From the NCBI GenBank assembly GCA_964490845.1, contig CAZBED010000003.1:258274-322273 (forward strand): a stretch of 64,000 bases of DNA, in the 5' to 3' direction. The notes beneath the pieces are model-generated. The model saw only the letters and a program-made list of their open reading frames with translations. It was not told the DNA's origin and did not search any database. Positions 7,864 to 16,433 of this stretch are shown in pieces; position 1 is the first letter of the stretch, and the number at the start of each line of letters is the position of its first letter. The DNA comes from JADJSS01 sp964490845. GTDB lineage: Bacteria > Bacteroidota > Bacteroidia > Chitinophagales > JADIYW01. The translations under genes and the position numbers were made by a program.

Positions 7864-10569
7864 ATGGACTATATACCATCGACTGATTACACACTAAAAT
7901 TATCCGGACTCGAACCTTTAATCGTTTCCAAAGCATCCAATTTTGTCAATATCGGCGAACGTACGAATGTAACCGGCTCCAAGGTCTTTTTAAAAATGAT
8001 AAAAGAAGAGCGTTTTGAAGATGCGCTCTCTGTGGCAATGGAACAGGTACGCGGCGGTGCGCAAGTGCTAGACGTAAATATGGATGAAGGAATGATAGAC
8101 GGCGAAAAAGCTATGGTGAAATTCCTAAACCTGATTGCTTCCGAACCGGAAATTTCCCGCATACCGATTATGATAGACTCCTCCAAGTGGGAAATCATTG
8201 AAGCAGGATTAAAATGCATACAAGGCAAAGGTATTGTCAATTCCATCAGCTTAAAGGGTGGTGAAGAGGAATTTATACGTCAGGCAAAACTCATCAAGAA
8301 ATACGGCGCCGCCACGGTAGTCATGGCTTTTGACGAGCAAGGGCAGGCCGACAGCTACGAACGCAGAGTGGAAATCTGTAGTCGCAGTTATAACATTTTA
8401 GTCAACAAGATAAAATTCAACCCGAACGATATCATCTTCGACCCGAATATTTTTCCGGTGGCCACCGGCATGGAAGAACACCGCAACAATGCAGTTGATT
8501 TTTTCCGCGCCACGAAATGGATACGGACAAACTTAAAAGGCGCGCATGTCAGCGGCGGCGTATCCAACGTGTCATTCTCGTTCAGAGGCAACAACATCGT
8601 GCGTGAAGCCATGCACTCGGCATTCTTATATCATGCCATCAAAGAAGGTATGGATATGGGTATCGTAAACCCTTCGATGCTGGAAGTGTATGATAACATC
8701 GACAAAGAACTATTGGACAGAGTAGAAGATGTATTACTCAACCGCAGAGACGACGCCACCGAGCGCTTACTTGAGTTTGCCGATACTGTAAAAGGAAGTG
8801 CCAGAAAAAAAGAAGAAGACCTGTCCTGGAGAAACCAGCCGGTGCAGGAGCGATTGAAACATGCATTGGTAAAAGGAATCGTAGACTATATTGACCAGGA
8901 CACCGAAGAATGTCGGCAGCAGTATGACAAACCACTGAGTGTGATAGAAGGGCCACTGATGGATGGCATGAACATCGTCGGTGATTTGTTTGGCGCCGGA
9001 AAAATGTTCCTGCCGCAAGTGGTAAAATCCGCACGGGTGATGAAGAAATCCGTGGCTTATTTGTTACCGTTCATTGAGGCATCCAAAGAAAGCGGCGACA
9101 GCAACAAGCAGGGGAAAATTTTATTGGCCACCGTCAAAGGCGATGTACACGACATCGGTAAGAATATAGTCGGCGTTGTGTTAGCCTGTAACAATTTTGA
9201 GATCATCGACATCGGCGTCATGGTGCCTTGCGAAAAAATTTTAGAGACCGCTGAAAAAGAAAATGTGGACATCATCGGCCTAAGCGGCCTGATTACCCCA
9301 TCCTTAGATGAAATGGTATTTGTGGCGAAAGAAATGAAGCGCCGCGGCATGAAACAGCCTTTATTGATTGGAGGTGCCACCACTTCCAAAATTCATACAG
9401 CGGTTAAAATAGAACCGAATTACGACCAGCCGACGGTGCATGTACTGGATGCATCACGCAGTGTGCCCGTGGCAAGCTCCTTATTGAATAAAGACAACAG
9501 AAATAAATTTATCGCCGATATCAAATCAGAATACGAGATGATGCGCGAAAGGCATCAGGGAAAACAAGTCATCAAAGATTATATCTCCCTGGAAGATGCC
9601 AGAAAAAATAAATTGCAGTTGGACTGGAATCATTACAACCCGCCCAAACCCGCCTTTACCGGCACCAAAGTCTTTGAAGATTATGACCTGAGCGAATTGC
9701 GTCAATATATCGACTGGACACCATTTTTCTCTACCTGGGAGCTGCATGGAAAATACCCGAATATATTAGAAGATAAAGTGGTAGGCGCTGAAGCGAAAAA
9801 ATTATTTGAGGATGCCAACGCATTACTCGACAAAATCATTGCCGAAAAATGGCTGACCGCGAAGGCTGTTATTGGTTTCTTTGAAGCTAATTCCAATGTA
9901 GATGATATTGAGCTGAAAGATATCAGCAACAATGAAACATTAACCGACAAACGCAAATCTGTATTGCATCATTTACGCCAGCAGAATAAGAAAGGCGAGG
10001 GTTTGCCGAATTTCTGCCTGAGTGATTTTGTGGCCCCGAAAGAAAGCGGCAAACAGGATTATATCGGAGGATTTGCTGTAACCACAGGCATTGGCATCGA
10101 AAAATGGATACAGCATTTTCAGGACAACCACGATGACTACAACAAAATTATGCTGGCTGCACTGGCCGACCGATTGGCAGAAGCCTTTGCGGAACGCATG
10201 CACGAGCGGGTGCGCAAGGAATGGTGGGGCTATGCCCTGCACGAACAATTGGGCAACGACGAACTCATCAAAGAAAAATACGAAGGCATCCGTCCGGCTC
10301 CGGGTTATCCGGCCTGCCCCGACCATACCGAAAAACCGATGCTGTTTAAGTTGCTGGATGCTGAAAAGAATGCCGGCATTACTTTAACAGAAAGCAATGC
10401 GATGTATCCGGCATCGAGCGTGAGCGGCTGGTATTTCTCGCATCCCGACAGCAAATATTTCGGTATTGGCAAGATTGCGAAAGATCAGGTGGAAGATTAT
10501 GCTAAACGTAAAAACATGAAAGTAGAAGAGGTGGAGCGATGGCTGCAGAGTGTGCTGAATTATGAGTAG
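7864..10569 (+). CDS. metH: Methionine synthase, folate/B12/activation (C-terminal) part
   Basis: A 901-residue cytosolic protein with the remaining MetH modules in order. The pterin-binding (5-methyl-THF) domain starts near residue 28 (NIGERTNVTGSK). The helical cap and cobalamin domain follow, with DVHDIG at about 427-432 (His429 is the lower-axial cobalt ligand). Next is GLSGLITPSL, and the C-terminal SAM-dependent reactivation domain has RPAPGYPACPDH from about 810. It lacks only the homocysteine domain, encoded at 6468. The usual contiguous MetH is about 1230 residues, and the two parts sum to that. Its stop codon already lies inside another heptamer repeat (10565-10594). Confidence 0.95.
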   Translation: MDYIPSTDYTLKLSGLEPLIVSKASNFVNIGERTNVTGSKVFLKMIKEERFEDALSVAMEQVRGGAQVLDVNMDEGMIDGEKAMVKFLNLIASEPEISRIPIMIDSSKWEIIEAGLKCIQGKGIVNSISLKGGEEEFIRQAKLIKKYGAATVVMAFDEQGQADSYERRVEICSRSYNILVNKIKFNPNDIIFDPNIFPVATGMEEHRNNAVDFFRATKWIRTNLKGAHVSGGVSNVSFSFRGNNIVREAMHSAFLYHAIKEGMDMGIVNPSMLEVYDNIDKELLDRVEDVLLNRRDDATERLLEFADTVKGSARKKEEDLSWRNQPVQERLKHALVKGIVDYIDQDTEECRQQYDKPLSVIEGPLMDGMNIVGDLFGAGKMFLPQVVKSARVMKKSVAYLLPFIEASKESGDSNKQGKILLATVKGDVHDIGKNIVGVVLACNNFEIIDIGVMVPCEKILETAEKENVDIIGLSGLITPSLDEMVFVAKEMKRRGMKQPLLIGGATTSKIHTAVKIEPNYDQPTVHVLDASRSVPVASSLLNKDNRNKFIADIKSEYEMMRERHQGKQVIKDYISLEDARKNKLQLDWNHYNPPKPAFTGTKVFEDYDLSELRQYIDWTPFFSTWELHGKYPNILEDKVVGAEAKKLFEDANALLDKIIAEKWLTAKAVIGFFEANSNVDDIELKDISNNETLTDKRKSVLHHLRQQNKKGEGLPNFCLSDFVAPKESGKQDYIGGFAVTTGIGIEKWIQHFQDNHDDYNKIMLAALADRLAEAFAERMHERVRKEWWGYALHEQLGNDELIKEKYEGIRPAPGYPACPDHTEKPMLFKLLDAEKNAGITLTESNAMYPASSVSGWYFSHPDSKYFGIGKIAKDQVEDYAKRKNMKVEEVERWLQSVLNYE

Positions 10570-10594
10570 AAAGTGGTGAGTATAAAGTAATAAG
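10565..10594 (+). repeat. AGTNNNN heptamer repeat downstream of metH
   Basis: AGTAGAA, AGTGGTG, AGTATAA, AGTAATA and a final AG follow in exact 7-base steps, starting inside the last codons of metH. The same AGTNNNN pattern ending in AGTAATAAG occurs at 25190 (opposite strand), and AGTAGCA/AGTAATA at 45122. Confidence 0.7.
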
Positions 10595-10642
10595 ACTTTG
10601 TAGAACTTACCAACTTTCTCAACTGGCTATCCTTAAAGGACT
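10595..10642. other. Spacer before the tandem repeats
   Basis: About 48 bases without a recognisable gene or regulatory signal. It belongs to the 421-base gene-free stretch between metH and the CoA-transferase; the rest of that stretch is the two 168-bp repeat copies and a heptamer repeat. Confidence 0.5.
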
Positions 10643-10810
10643 CTTTCTCCCCAGCAGAGTCTCTCGCAGAGGACTCTGCGTCAGGTTTACAAACAGCTTT
10701 CATATTCAATGCAGAGTCCTTCCGCGCGCATGACTACACACAGGAGACTCTGCTGTGAAAGTAAGAATAGAAACCCTTCTGTTTTCATAATCCCCCGCAA
10801 TTGCTTAGTT
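10643..10810. repeat. 168-bp structured repeat, copy 1
   Basis: First of two head-to-tail copies. Within it, CAGCAGAGTCTC at the left pairs imperfectly with GAGACTCTGCTG at the right, and an inner AGGACTCTGC pairs with GCAGAGTCCT. A right-hand unpaired tail contains GTAAGAATAGAAACCC and CCCCCGCAATTGC. It differs from copy 2 at about half a dozen positions. The nested inverted repeats are typical of non-autonomous REP/MITE-like elements. No transposase is present, so the class is inference. Confidence 0.75.
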
Positions 10811-10978
10811 TTTCCTTCCCAGCAGAGTCTCTCGCAGAGGACTCTGCGTCAGGGTTACAAACAGCTCTCATATTCAACGCAGAGTCCTGCCGCGCGCATG
10901 ACTACACACAGGAGACTCTGCTGGGAAAGTAAGAATAGAAACCCTTCTGTTTTCATAATCCCCCGCAATTGCTTAGTT
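10811..10978. repeat. 168-bp structured repeat, copy 2
   Basis: Second copy. Here the outer stem is perfect over 14 bases (CCCAGCAGAGTCTC with GAGACTCTGCTGGG), and the inner stem is AGGACTCTGCG with CGCAGAGTCCT. Compensated differences from copy 1 (for example T to G in the GCTGGGAAAG arm, and ACGC for ATGC) restore pairing, so copy 2 may be the more intact one. It ends with TAGTTTT about 10 bases before the CoA-transferase ATG, so its edge may supply that gene's promoter region. Confidence 0.75.
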
Positions 10979-10990
10979 TTACATTTCATC

Positions 10991-12277
10991 ATGTTCAAAG
11001 AAATTTCTTACCTATCTGCTGAAGAAGCTTTATCCATTATAAAAAGCGGCGACCGCGTGTATGTTCATGGCAGCGCCATGACACCCACCTTTCTGCTACA
11101 GGCATTGGCGAAAGAAGCTTCCCGTTTAAGAAGCGTAGAACTTACCTTCATATCCGTACTCGGCGATATCGTGGTGGACAAACCCGAATACAACAACAGC
11201 TTCCATATCAACTGCCTGTTTGTAAGCGACAGCGTGCGCAAAGCGGTTCAGGATGGCAGGGCGGATTTTATTCCGGTTTTCCTGAGTGATATTCCCGATT
11301 TATTTAAGAACGGACAACTGCCGCTGGATGTCGCATTGATACAAATTTCACCGCCAGACAAACACGGGTACTGCTCCCTGGGTATCAGTGTGGATATTGC
11401 CCGCGCCGCCGTCAGCACCGCCAGGCATATCATCGCACAGGTCAATCCGAAAGTGCCGCGCACACACGGCGACAGCATGATACACACCGACCGGATTCAT
11501 GCATTCGTATATGCCGAGGAAACGCTGCACGAAGTGGACTACAGCGCCAAGATGGGTGACGAAGAACTGCAGATTGGGAAATATATTGCGGAGCTGATTG
11601 ATGACGGAAGCACCCTGCAAACAGGCATCGGCACCATACCGGATGCGGTGCTGAAATCACTTTACAACCATAAAAACCTGGGTATCCATACCGAGATGTG
11701 CAGCGACAGCATCATTGACTTATTTGAAAAAGACATCATCAACAACTCCCAAAAGGTGATACATCCGTATAAAACGGTTACGGGTTTTGCCGTAGGCACC
11801 AAACGGCTGTACGACTATGTCGATGACAATCCTGCCTTTGCCTTTCTCGATATCGACTTTGTTAACGATCCGCATATCATCCGAAAGAATCCGAAAGTGG
11901 TGGCCATCAACAGCGCCATCGAAGTGGACATTACGGGCCAGATATGTGCCGATAGTATTGGTACCCGCCTGTTCAGCGGCATCGGCGGACAGATGGATTT
12001 CATCCGCGGCGCGGCACTGAGTGAGGGCGGCAAGCCCATAATTGCACTGACGGCTCGCACTAAAAAAGGGGAGAACCGCATCGTGCCGTTTCTGAAACCC
12101 GGCGCTGGTGTAGTAACGACGCGTGGCCATGTGCATTATGTAGTAACAGAATATGGCGTTGCCTATTTATATGGCAAAAATTTAAGGGAGCGTGCCAAAG
12201 CGCTCATTGGCATTGCGCATCCCGGCGACCGGGAAATGCTGGAAAAGGCGTGTTGGGAACGCTTTGTTCACTTTTAA
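10991..12277 (+). CDS. Acetyl-CoA hydrolase/4-hydroxybutyrate CoA-transferase family protein
   Basis: A 428-residue cytosolic enzyme of the acetyl-CoA hydrolase/transferase family, which moves CoA between acetyl-CoA and a small carboxylate (or hydrolyses it). Visible family segments are SPPDKHGYCSLG, the TGIGTIPDAV loop, GIHTEM with the expected catalytic Glu235, and FSGIGGQMDF near the C-terminus. The reading frame is open for 94 further codons upstream, but those lie wholly in the 168-bp repeats and carry no family sequence. The ATG at 10991 (MFKEISYLSAEEAL) is therefore the real start. Substrate cannot be decided from sequence. Confidence 0.9.
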   Translation: MFKEISYLSAEEALSIIKSGDRVYVHGSAMTPTFLLQALAKEASRLRSVELTFISVLGDIVVDKPEYNNSFHINCLFVSDSVRKAVQDGRADFIPVFLSDIPDLFKNGQLPLDVALIQISPPDKHGYCSLGISVDIARAAVSTARHIIAQVNPKVPRTHGDSMIHTDRIHAFVYAEETLHEVDYSAKMGDEELQIGKYIAELIDDGSTLQTGIGTIPDAVLKSLYNHKNLGIHTEMCSDSIIDLFEKDIINNSQKVIHPYKTVTGFAVGTKRLYDYVDDNPAFAFLDIDFVNDPHIIRKNPKVVAINSAIEVDITGQICADSIGTRLFSGIGGQMDFIRGAALSEGGKPIIALTARTKKGENRIVPFLKPGAGVVTTRGHVHYVVTEYGVAYLYGKNLRERAKALIGIAHPGDREMLEKACWERFVHF

Positions 12278-12312
12278 TTTCACTGCTTTTGTAAAAGGAT
12301 TAAAACAGGATA

Positions 12313-12930
12313 TCATTTATAAAAATCTTGTGTAACCACCACATAGACATCTTCTTTGTTCTTTTCTATCGCCGCAGACAAGGCGCAGTATTTTAAGATA
12401 TTCAGCAGCAAATTGGTTCTGTGTGGTGGTGAATTATAGAAGCCTTCTATAATTTGTTGCGCCAGTTCTATATAGGTAATGCCATCGTCGTCCAAATATT
12501 TTTTGCTGCAATTCTCAGCATACATACTATATTTAATACCAACCATCTGTAATCTGTTTTCCGGTGTTTTAATTTTAGAATCGAAGTAATTATTGTGTGC
12601 AAAAAAATGCCGGGTTGCCATCTGATAACTGTGAATCGCTGCGGCATTTTTTAGTTTATCATCAAATTGCAGCAAGGGTTTGTTCTTCATAGCCCGCAAT
12701 TTATTAGTAGCAAAAAACAAACAGGCGTTCAGCAGGTGCAAATCAGGCGAATCAACAGAAACAACTTGTCGGATTGCTTCAAGCTTATAAAACGTCTGAA
12801 AAGTATGTTCCTGATATACATTATGTTCAAAATAAGACTTTTGCTGATAGGCATAAAATTTTTTCAGATAAGGATTAGAAAATCCAAACAAACAGAAAAG
12901 TACAAAAGCTGAGGCATGCAGTGGCTTCAT
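12313..12930 (-). CDS. Secreted CAP/SCP-domain protein
   Basis: A 205-residue protein with an N-terminal hydrophobic signal segment (HASAFVLFCLFGF) and a CAP (SCP/PR-1, YkwD-like) domain. It shows NKLRAMKNKPLLQFDDKL, then HSYQMATRHFFAHN with the conserved His pair, NRLQMVGIKYS..AEN, and GFYNSPPHRTNLL. CAP proteins are extracytoplasmic and of varied or unknown activity. The gene lies alone, convergent with the CoA-transferase (35 bases between stops) and divergent from the membrane protein at 13029. Confidence 0.85.
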   Translation of the reverse strand: MKPLHASAFVLFCLFGFSNPYLKKFYAYQQKSYFEHNVYQEHTFQTFYKLEAIRQVVSVDSPDLHLLNACLFFATNKLRAMKNKPLLQFDDKLKNAAAIHSYQMATRHFFAHNNYFDSKIKTPENRLQMVGIKYSMYAENCSKKYLDDDGITYIELAQQIIEGFYNSPPHRTNLLLNILKYCALSAAIEKNKEDVYVVVTQDFYK

Positions 12931-13028
12931 ATTGTTTCAACGTCTGTTTTGCTGATTTTATTATTTTAGAAACAGAGATGGATAGTTATCATAAATAACT
13001 TCAACTTAAAAATTCCTATCTTCACTCT

Positions 13029-14111
13029 ATGTTTGACAAGGCACGCAGGATGTTCCGGATAGATATGCAGAAACTGCGTTCTGCCGATTCCTCCCATCTC
13101 TTCTGGATGGACCTGTGCATGCTCCTCCTTGTCTTTTTCAATTTGCTCTATCTTTTTTTCGGGTTCCTATTTCAGTTTGCTTTTTTCAATTCCTTTATAC
13201 TGCAGCTGTCTGCCGGCTTTCACCATTGGTACGCTAACGAGGTCTATCCTTACATCTTCCGCTTCGACCTGATTTTTGTGTTGCTATATGCCGCCGAACT
13301 ACTCTTTCGCTGGGTGCGCAGCATCCTGCGTAAAAAATATGAATACTGGTGGTTCTATCCCTTTGTACACTGGTATGATGTTATCATGTGTATCCCCATC
13401 CTGAAAGGATATAATTTCTTTGGTATTATACGGCTTTTCGGCCTGGTGTACCGCCTACAGCGCCTTGGTGTTTTCGACCTCACCAAAACCTATGTGTTCC
13501 GGCAAACCACCAAAGCATCGGAGGTAATGGTGGAAGAGGTGAGTGACCGTGTAATCGCCAAAATGATTTCGATGATGCAAAGCGAAGTCAATCAGGGATC
13601 GCCCGTACTCGAAAAGATTGTCACCAATGTCGTCAAACCCAAAGAAGACGTCATTGTCAACTACCTGAGCAGCCGTATCGGCGCGGCGATGAATGTTTCG
13701 TACACTCAGTACCGCGGCGAACTGAAGTTATATGTGGAACAAATTGTCAGCCGCTCGGTAAACGAAAATACCACAGTGGATGCATTGCGCTATATTCCCG
13801 GACTGGGTAAAGTATTTCAGGAGATGCTGGACAAAGCGGTGGCTGATATCACCTTCAATACCATCGACAAGCTGATGCAGGACGTCATCAACCCGAATAA
13901 TACACGAGGAATCAAGGAGGTGACGCACGGCTTAATAGAAACATTTCTGGATAAAGACCACCCTGAATCACAGGAACTCAATACGATGATTATCGGTATC
14001 ATCAACGACTCGCTGGAAGAGGTGAAACGCAGTGTATTGGTTAAGGAATGGAAAATCAAACAATTAGAAGAAGAGAAGCAAAAACTGGAAGCAAAAATCG
14101 CCAAACACTGA
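13029..14111 (+). CDS. Hypothetical membrane protein with long coiled-coil-rich C-terminal part
   Basis: A 360-residue protein I do not recognise. The first 150 residues hold about four hydrophobic segments (LCMLLLVFFNLLYLFF, then IFRFDLIFVLLYAAELLF, then a third at the YPFVHWYDVIMCIP region). Their spacing, with an Arg-rich loop (RWVRSILRKK), is vaguely like the voltage-sensor half of ion channels. The rest is soluble and largely helical. It ends in a charged coiled coil (IKQLEEEKQKLEAK), and repeated VEQIV/VSDRV segments may bind membranes or oligomerise. No catalytic motif was seen. The ATG follows a TATCTTCA sequence by four bases. A hairpin terminator follows at 14228. Confidence 0.75.
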   Translation: MFDKARRMFRIDMQKLRSADSSHLFWMDLCMLLLVFFNLLYLFFGFLFQFAFFNSFILQLSAGFHHWYANEVYPYIFRFDLIFVLLYAAELLFRWVRSILRKKYEYWWFYPFVHWYDVIMCIPILKGYNFFGIIRLFGLVYRLQRLGVFDLTKTYVFRQTTKASEVMVEEVSDRVIAKMISMMQSEVNQGSPVLEKIVTNVVKPKEDVIVNYLSSRIGAAMNVSYTQYRGELKLYVEQIVSRSVNENTTVDALRYIPGLGKVFQEMLDKAVADITFNTIDKLMQDVINPNNTRGIKEVTHGLIETFLDKDHPESQELNTMIIGIINDSLEEVKRSVLVKEWKIKQLEEEKQKLEAKIAKH

Positions 14112-14227
14112 AAATTTTCCCCGCCCAAAATCCGACTTTGGCACGAGAATTGTTACTTATTTAACCAGAAAAAGCGTTTTATTTTTTAGGTTAATAAAAA
14201 CATTTTCATTTGGTTGGTTTAAAATAG

Positions 14228-14255
14228 TCCCGGACAGTGTTGCCCGGGATTTTTA
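14228..14255. terminator. Terminator between convergent genes
   Basis: TCCCGG (14228-14233) pairs with CCGGGA (14244-14249) over a 10-base loop, followed by TTTTTATTT on the plus strand. It would end the membrane-protein transcript; its distal bases are the stop codon of the opposing serine hydrolase. Confidence 0.65.
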
Positions 14256-15530
14256 TTTGGGCTGGCAGTAATTCGGAACGCCGTCGACAGCATTATCCGG
14301 AAGGGCGTCGGTAGCTTTCTTGACGATTTCTGCTCCACCTTCTTCCTCACCAATACTTACGGCATTCTCCCCGTATAAGATATCCCATACCTGCTGGAGT
14401 TTATAGACGCTTTGGTTGTAATGACTGCTAAGAATGATAACCGTTGTTTTATCACTGATTTTTCTGTTAAATACGGAATTAAAGCTATGCCACCAGCCGT
14501 TGTGGTAAATCAGGCGGGTGCCGTCCGGCTGATCCTGCATACGCCAGCCAAGGCCGTAGTTTTTGTTTCCTGATTTCTCAAAACTCTGGGGCGTAAAGGC
14601 CAGGCCCAAGATTTCTGGGCGGATGAATTTTCCGGCATAGAGCGCCTGATCCCACTTATACAAATCTTGAACTGTACTGTAAATGCCTTTATCGCCGGTA
14701 ACGCCATCGGTATACACAATTTCATCTTCTATCCAGCGCGAACCTTTATAGCCTTTGACGGCAGATGGACGCGGACTCAACGGATCATACAACCAGGTAT
14801 CGAGCATCCCAAGCGGAACAAAAATAGCCTGATGCATGAAATCACAAAACGGCATACCGGATACTTTTTCAATAATCAATGCCAGTAAAACATAGTTAGT
14901 ATTGTTGTAACGAAAATGCGTATTCGGCGGATTTAATGCCTTGGGTTTAAATTTTATCAGTTGCTTCAAAACATCATCGTTCGTCATGAACTCTTTTTTC
15001 TTCTTCCAGTACTGCTCGGAAAAATTGAGGTAATTGGGCAATCCGGAGCGATGGCTCATCAGCATACGGATGGTAATACCTTTATAAGGGAACGAAGGAA
15101 AGAATTTCTGCAGTGTGTCATCCAGCGATATCATATTTTGCTGTAACAGCAACAATATCCCTGCAGAAGTAAATGTCTTGGAGGTGGAAGCAATCTGGAA
15201 AGAGGAATGAGGTGTCAGTTTTTCTTTGGAAAAATAATCTTTATAGCCGTAATAGCGCTCAAAGACAGGGGTGCCTTTATAGGAAATCAGTACCGAGCCA
15301 TTAAACCCCCCCACTGTTTTTCCTTCAAAATAACAATCCAGCTGGTGTATCTTCTCCACTACATCCGAGTCCTGCACATCCACCGCTTCCTTATCATAAC
15401 TCCCGTATACGGCGGGCTTGACTTCAGGAGGAATAAAGCCGGTTGGTGTACGCTTGCTATTGCCATGCTGACAAAACGTACAACACAATCCTGCAATCAA
15501 TAAAAATATAGTTAAAACAAATTGCTTCAT
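14253..15530 (-). CDS. Secreted serine hydrolase (class C beta-lactamase family)
   Basis: About 425 residues from the ATG at 15530 (MKQFVLTIFLLIAGLCC), chosen because it starts directly with the signal peptide; 15 in-frame codons upstream would bury it. The penicillin-binding/class C fold motifs are visible: STSK (nucleophile Ser and Lys), YNNTN matching the YxN motif, and HNGWW in the HxG position. GSVLISYKGTPVFERYYGYKD at the N-terminus is typical of esterase/DD-peptidase-like members. Periplasmic or exported; real substrate unknown. True beta-lactamase activity is not implied. Confidence 0.88.
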   Translation of the reverse strand: MKQFVLTIFLLIAGLCCTFCQHGNSKRTPTGFIPPEVKPAVYGSYDKEAVDVQDSDVVEKIHQLDCYFEGKTVGGFNGSVLISYKGTPVFERYYGYKDYFSKEKLTPHSSFQIASTSKTFTSAGILLLLQQNMISLDDTLQKFFPSFPYKGITIRMLMSHRSGLPNYLNFSEQYWKKKKEFMTNDDVLKQLIKFKPKALNPPNTHFRYNNTNYVLLALIIEKVSGMPFCDFMHQAIFVPLGMLDTWLYDPLSPRPSAVKGYKGSRWIEDEIVYTDGVTGDKGIYSTVQDLYKWDQALYAGKFIRPEILGLAFTPQSFEKSGNKNYGLGWRMQDQPDGTRLIYHNGWWHSFNSVFNRKISDKTTVIILSSHYNQSVYKLQQVWDILYGENAVSIGEEEGGAEIVKKATDALPDNAVDGVPNYCQPK

Positions 15531-15699
15531 TTTTCTTTTTCGTTTCCACGATTCCTTTAACAACATAGTATCCAATCAGTCGCCATAAAAATACCTTTTT
15601 ATATAAAGAATGTTAATCAATAGATGTTACCAAACGTTGAAAAGTATTTTGTAATGTTTTTTGAAAGATAAACGACTACTTTTACAAAAGATAAATACG

Positions 15700-16200
15700 A
15701 TGAAAAGAAGAGAATCCCTGTTGATGGAGTACGAAAAAGAATGTGCCAACACACGCAAACTGCTGCAGGCTGTTCCTATAGACAAGTTAAGCTGGAAGCC
15801 GCACGAAAAATCAATGTCTTTGGAACAACTGGCGATACACATCGCCGATATTCCAAACTGGATGGCGGTTACGATTGAAAAAGACGTACTGGATTTTGCG
15901 AAAGAAGAATACAAACCGAAAAAAGTATCGTCGCTGGATGATTTACTAAAAATTCATGACGATGCTGTAAGCGCCGCACTAAACTGTCTAGGTGCCGCCG
16001 AGGATGAAACATTGCTGCAGGACTGGACAATGCGCAATGGAGAGCAGGTATATTTCACGATGCCTAAAGTGGCTGTTCTGCGTATGTTTGTTTATAACCA
16101 TCTGTATCATCACCGCGGGCAACTGACTGTATATCTTCGTTTATTAGATGTGCCGGTGCCGGGTATGTATGGCCCCACCGCGGACGATCAAAGTATGTAA
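15700..16200 (+). CDS. DinB family protein
   Basis: A four-helix-bundle protein of about 166 residues from the ATG at 15700 (MKRRESLLMEYEKE). The family signature is the metal-binding His set: HIADIP near residue 48 and NHLYHHRGQLTVYLR near the C-terminus, ending PGMYGPTADD. DinB/YfiT-like proteins are thiol- or metal-dependent transferases of mostly unknown function. An upstream in-frame TTG at 15661 is less likely, because a TACTTTTA promoter-like box (15677-15684) falls between the two candidate starts. Confidence 0.87.
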   Translation: MKRRESLLMEYEKECANTRKLLQAVPIDKLSWKPHEKSMSLEQLAIHIADIPNWMAVTIEKDVLDFAKEEYKPKKVSSLDDLLKIHDDAVSAALNCLGAAEDETLLQDWTMRNGEQVYFTMPKVAVLRMFVYNHLYHHRGQLTVYLRLLDVPVPGMYGPTADDQSM

Positions 16201-16208
16201 CAGATTTA

Positions 16209-16433
16209 TTATTCAACTATCTGGATAATGTGCACCGGGCATGCTTTAGCGGCCTGCAGGTTGCTCTCCAGTTCATCTTCGCGTACTTTCACGCTCCAGA
16301 AGCCTTTTTTTTCTTTGGCTTCCAGCAAAACGCTTTTGCCGTCTTTGCGGCTCATACGCCAGCGCTGTGGTGCGAGTTCCACACAATAATTACAGCCAAT
16401 GCATTTTGCCCGTTGTTGTATAATGGTAATCAC
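16209..16433 (-). CDS. Ferredoxin, single 4Fe-4S-type
   Basis: A small (74-residue) ferredoxin with CIGCNYC near the N-terminus and ACPVHII near the C-terminus. This is one cluster's four cysteines (three in CxxCxxC, the fourth in ACPV). It starts with GTG at 16433, overlapping the stop of the U32 gene by four bases (GTGA), which implies coupled translation. The tight link suggests it delivers electrons to, or is a maturation partner of, the U32 protein. Family identity is clear; the partnership is inference. Confidence 0.88.
   Translation of the reverse strand: MITIIQQRAKCIGCNYCVELAPQRWRMSRKDGKSVLLEAKEKKGFWSVKVREDELESNLQAAKACPVHIIQIVE

Noticed and set aside
6468..10569. Split metH as a broken gene
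   Set aside because: The cut falls exactly at a domain border, both parts keep all catalytic residues, and two-part MetH is known in this phylum.
10709..10990. 94-codon N-terminal extension of the CoA-transferase reading frame
   Set aside because: It lies wholly within the 168-bp repeats, repeats itself and has no family similarity; the ATG at 10991 begins the conserved protein.
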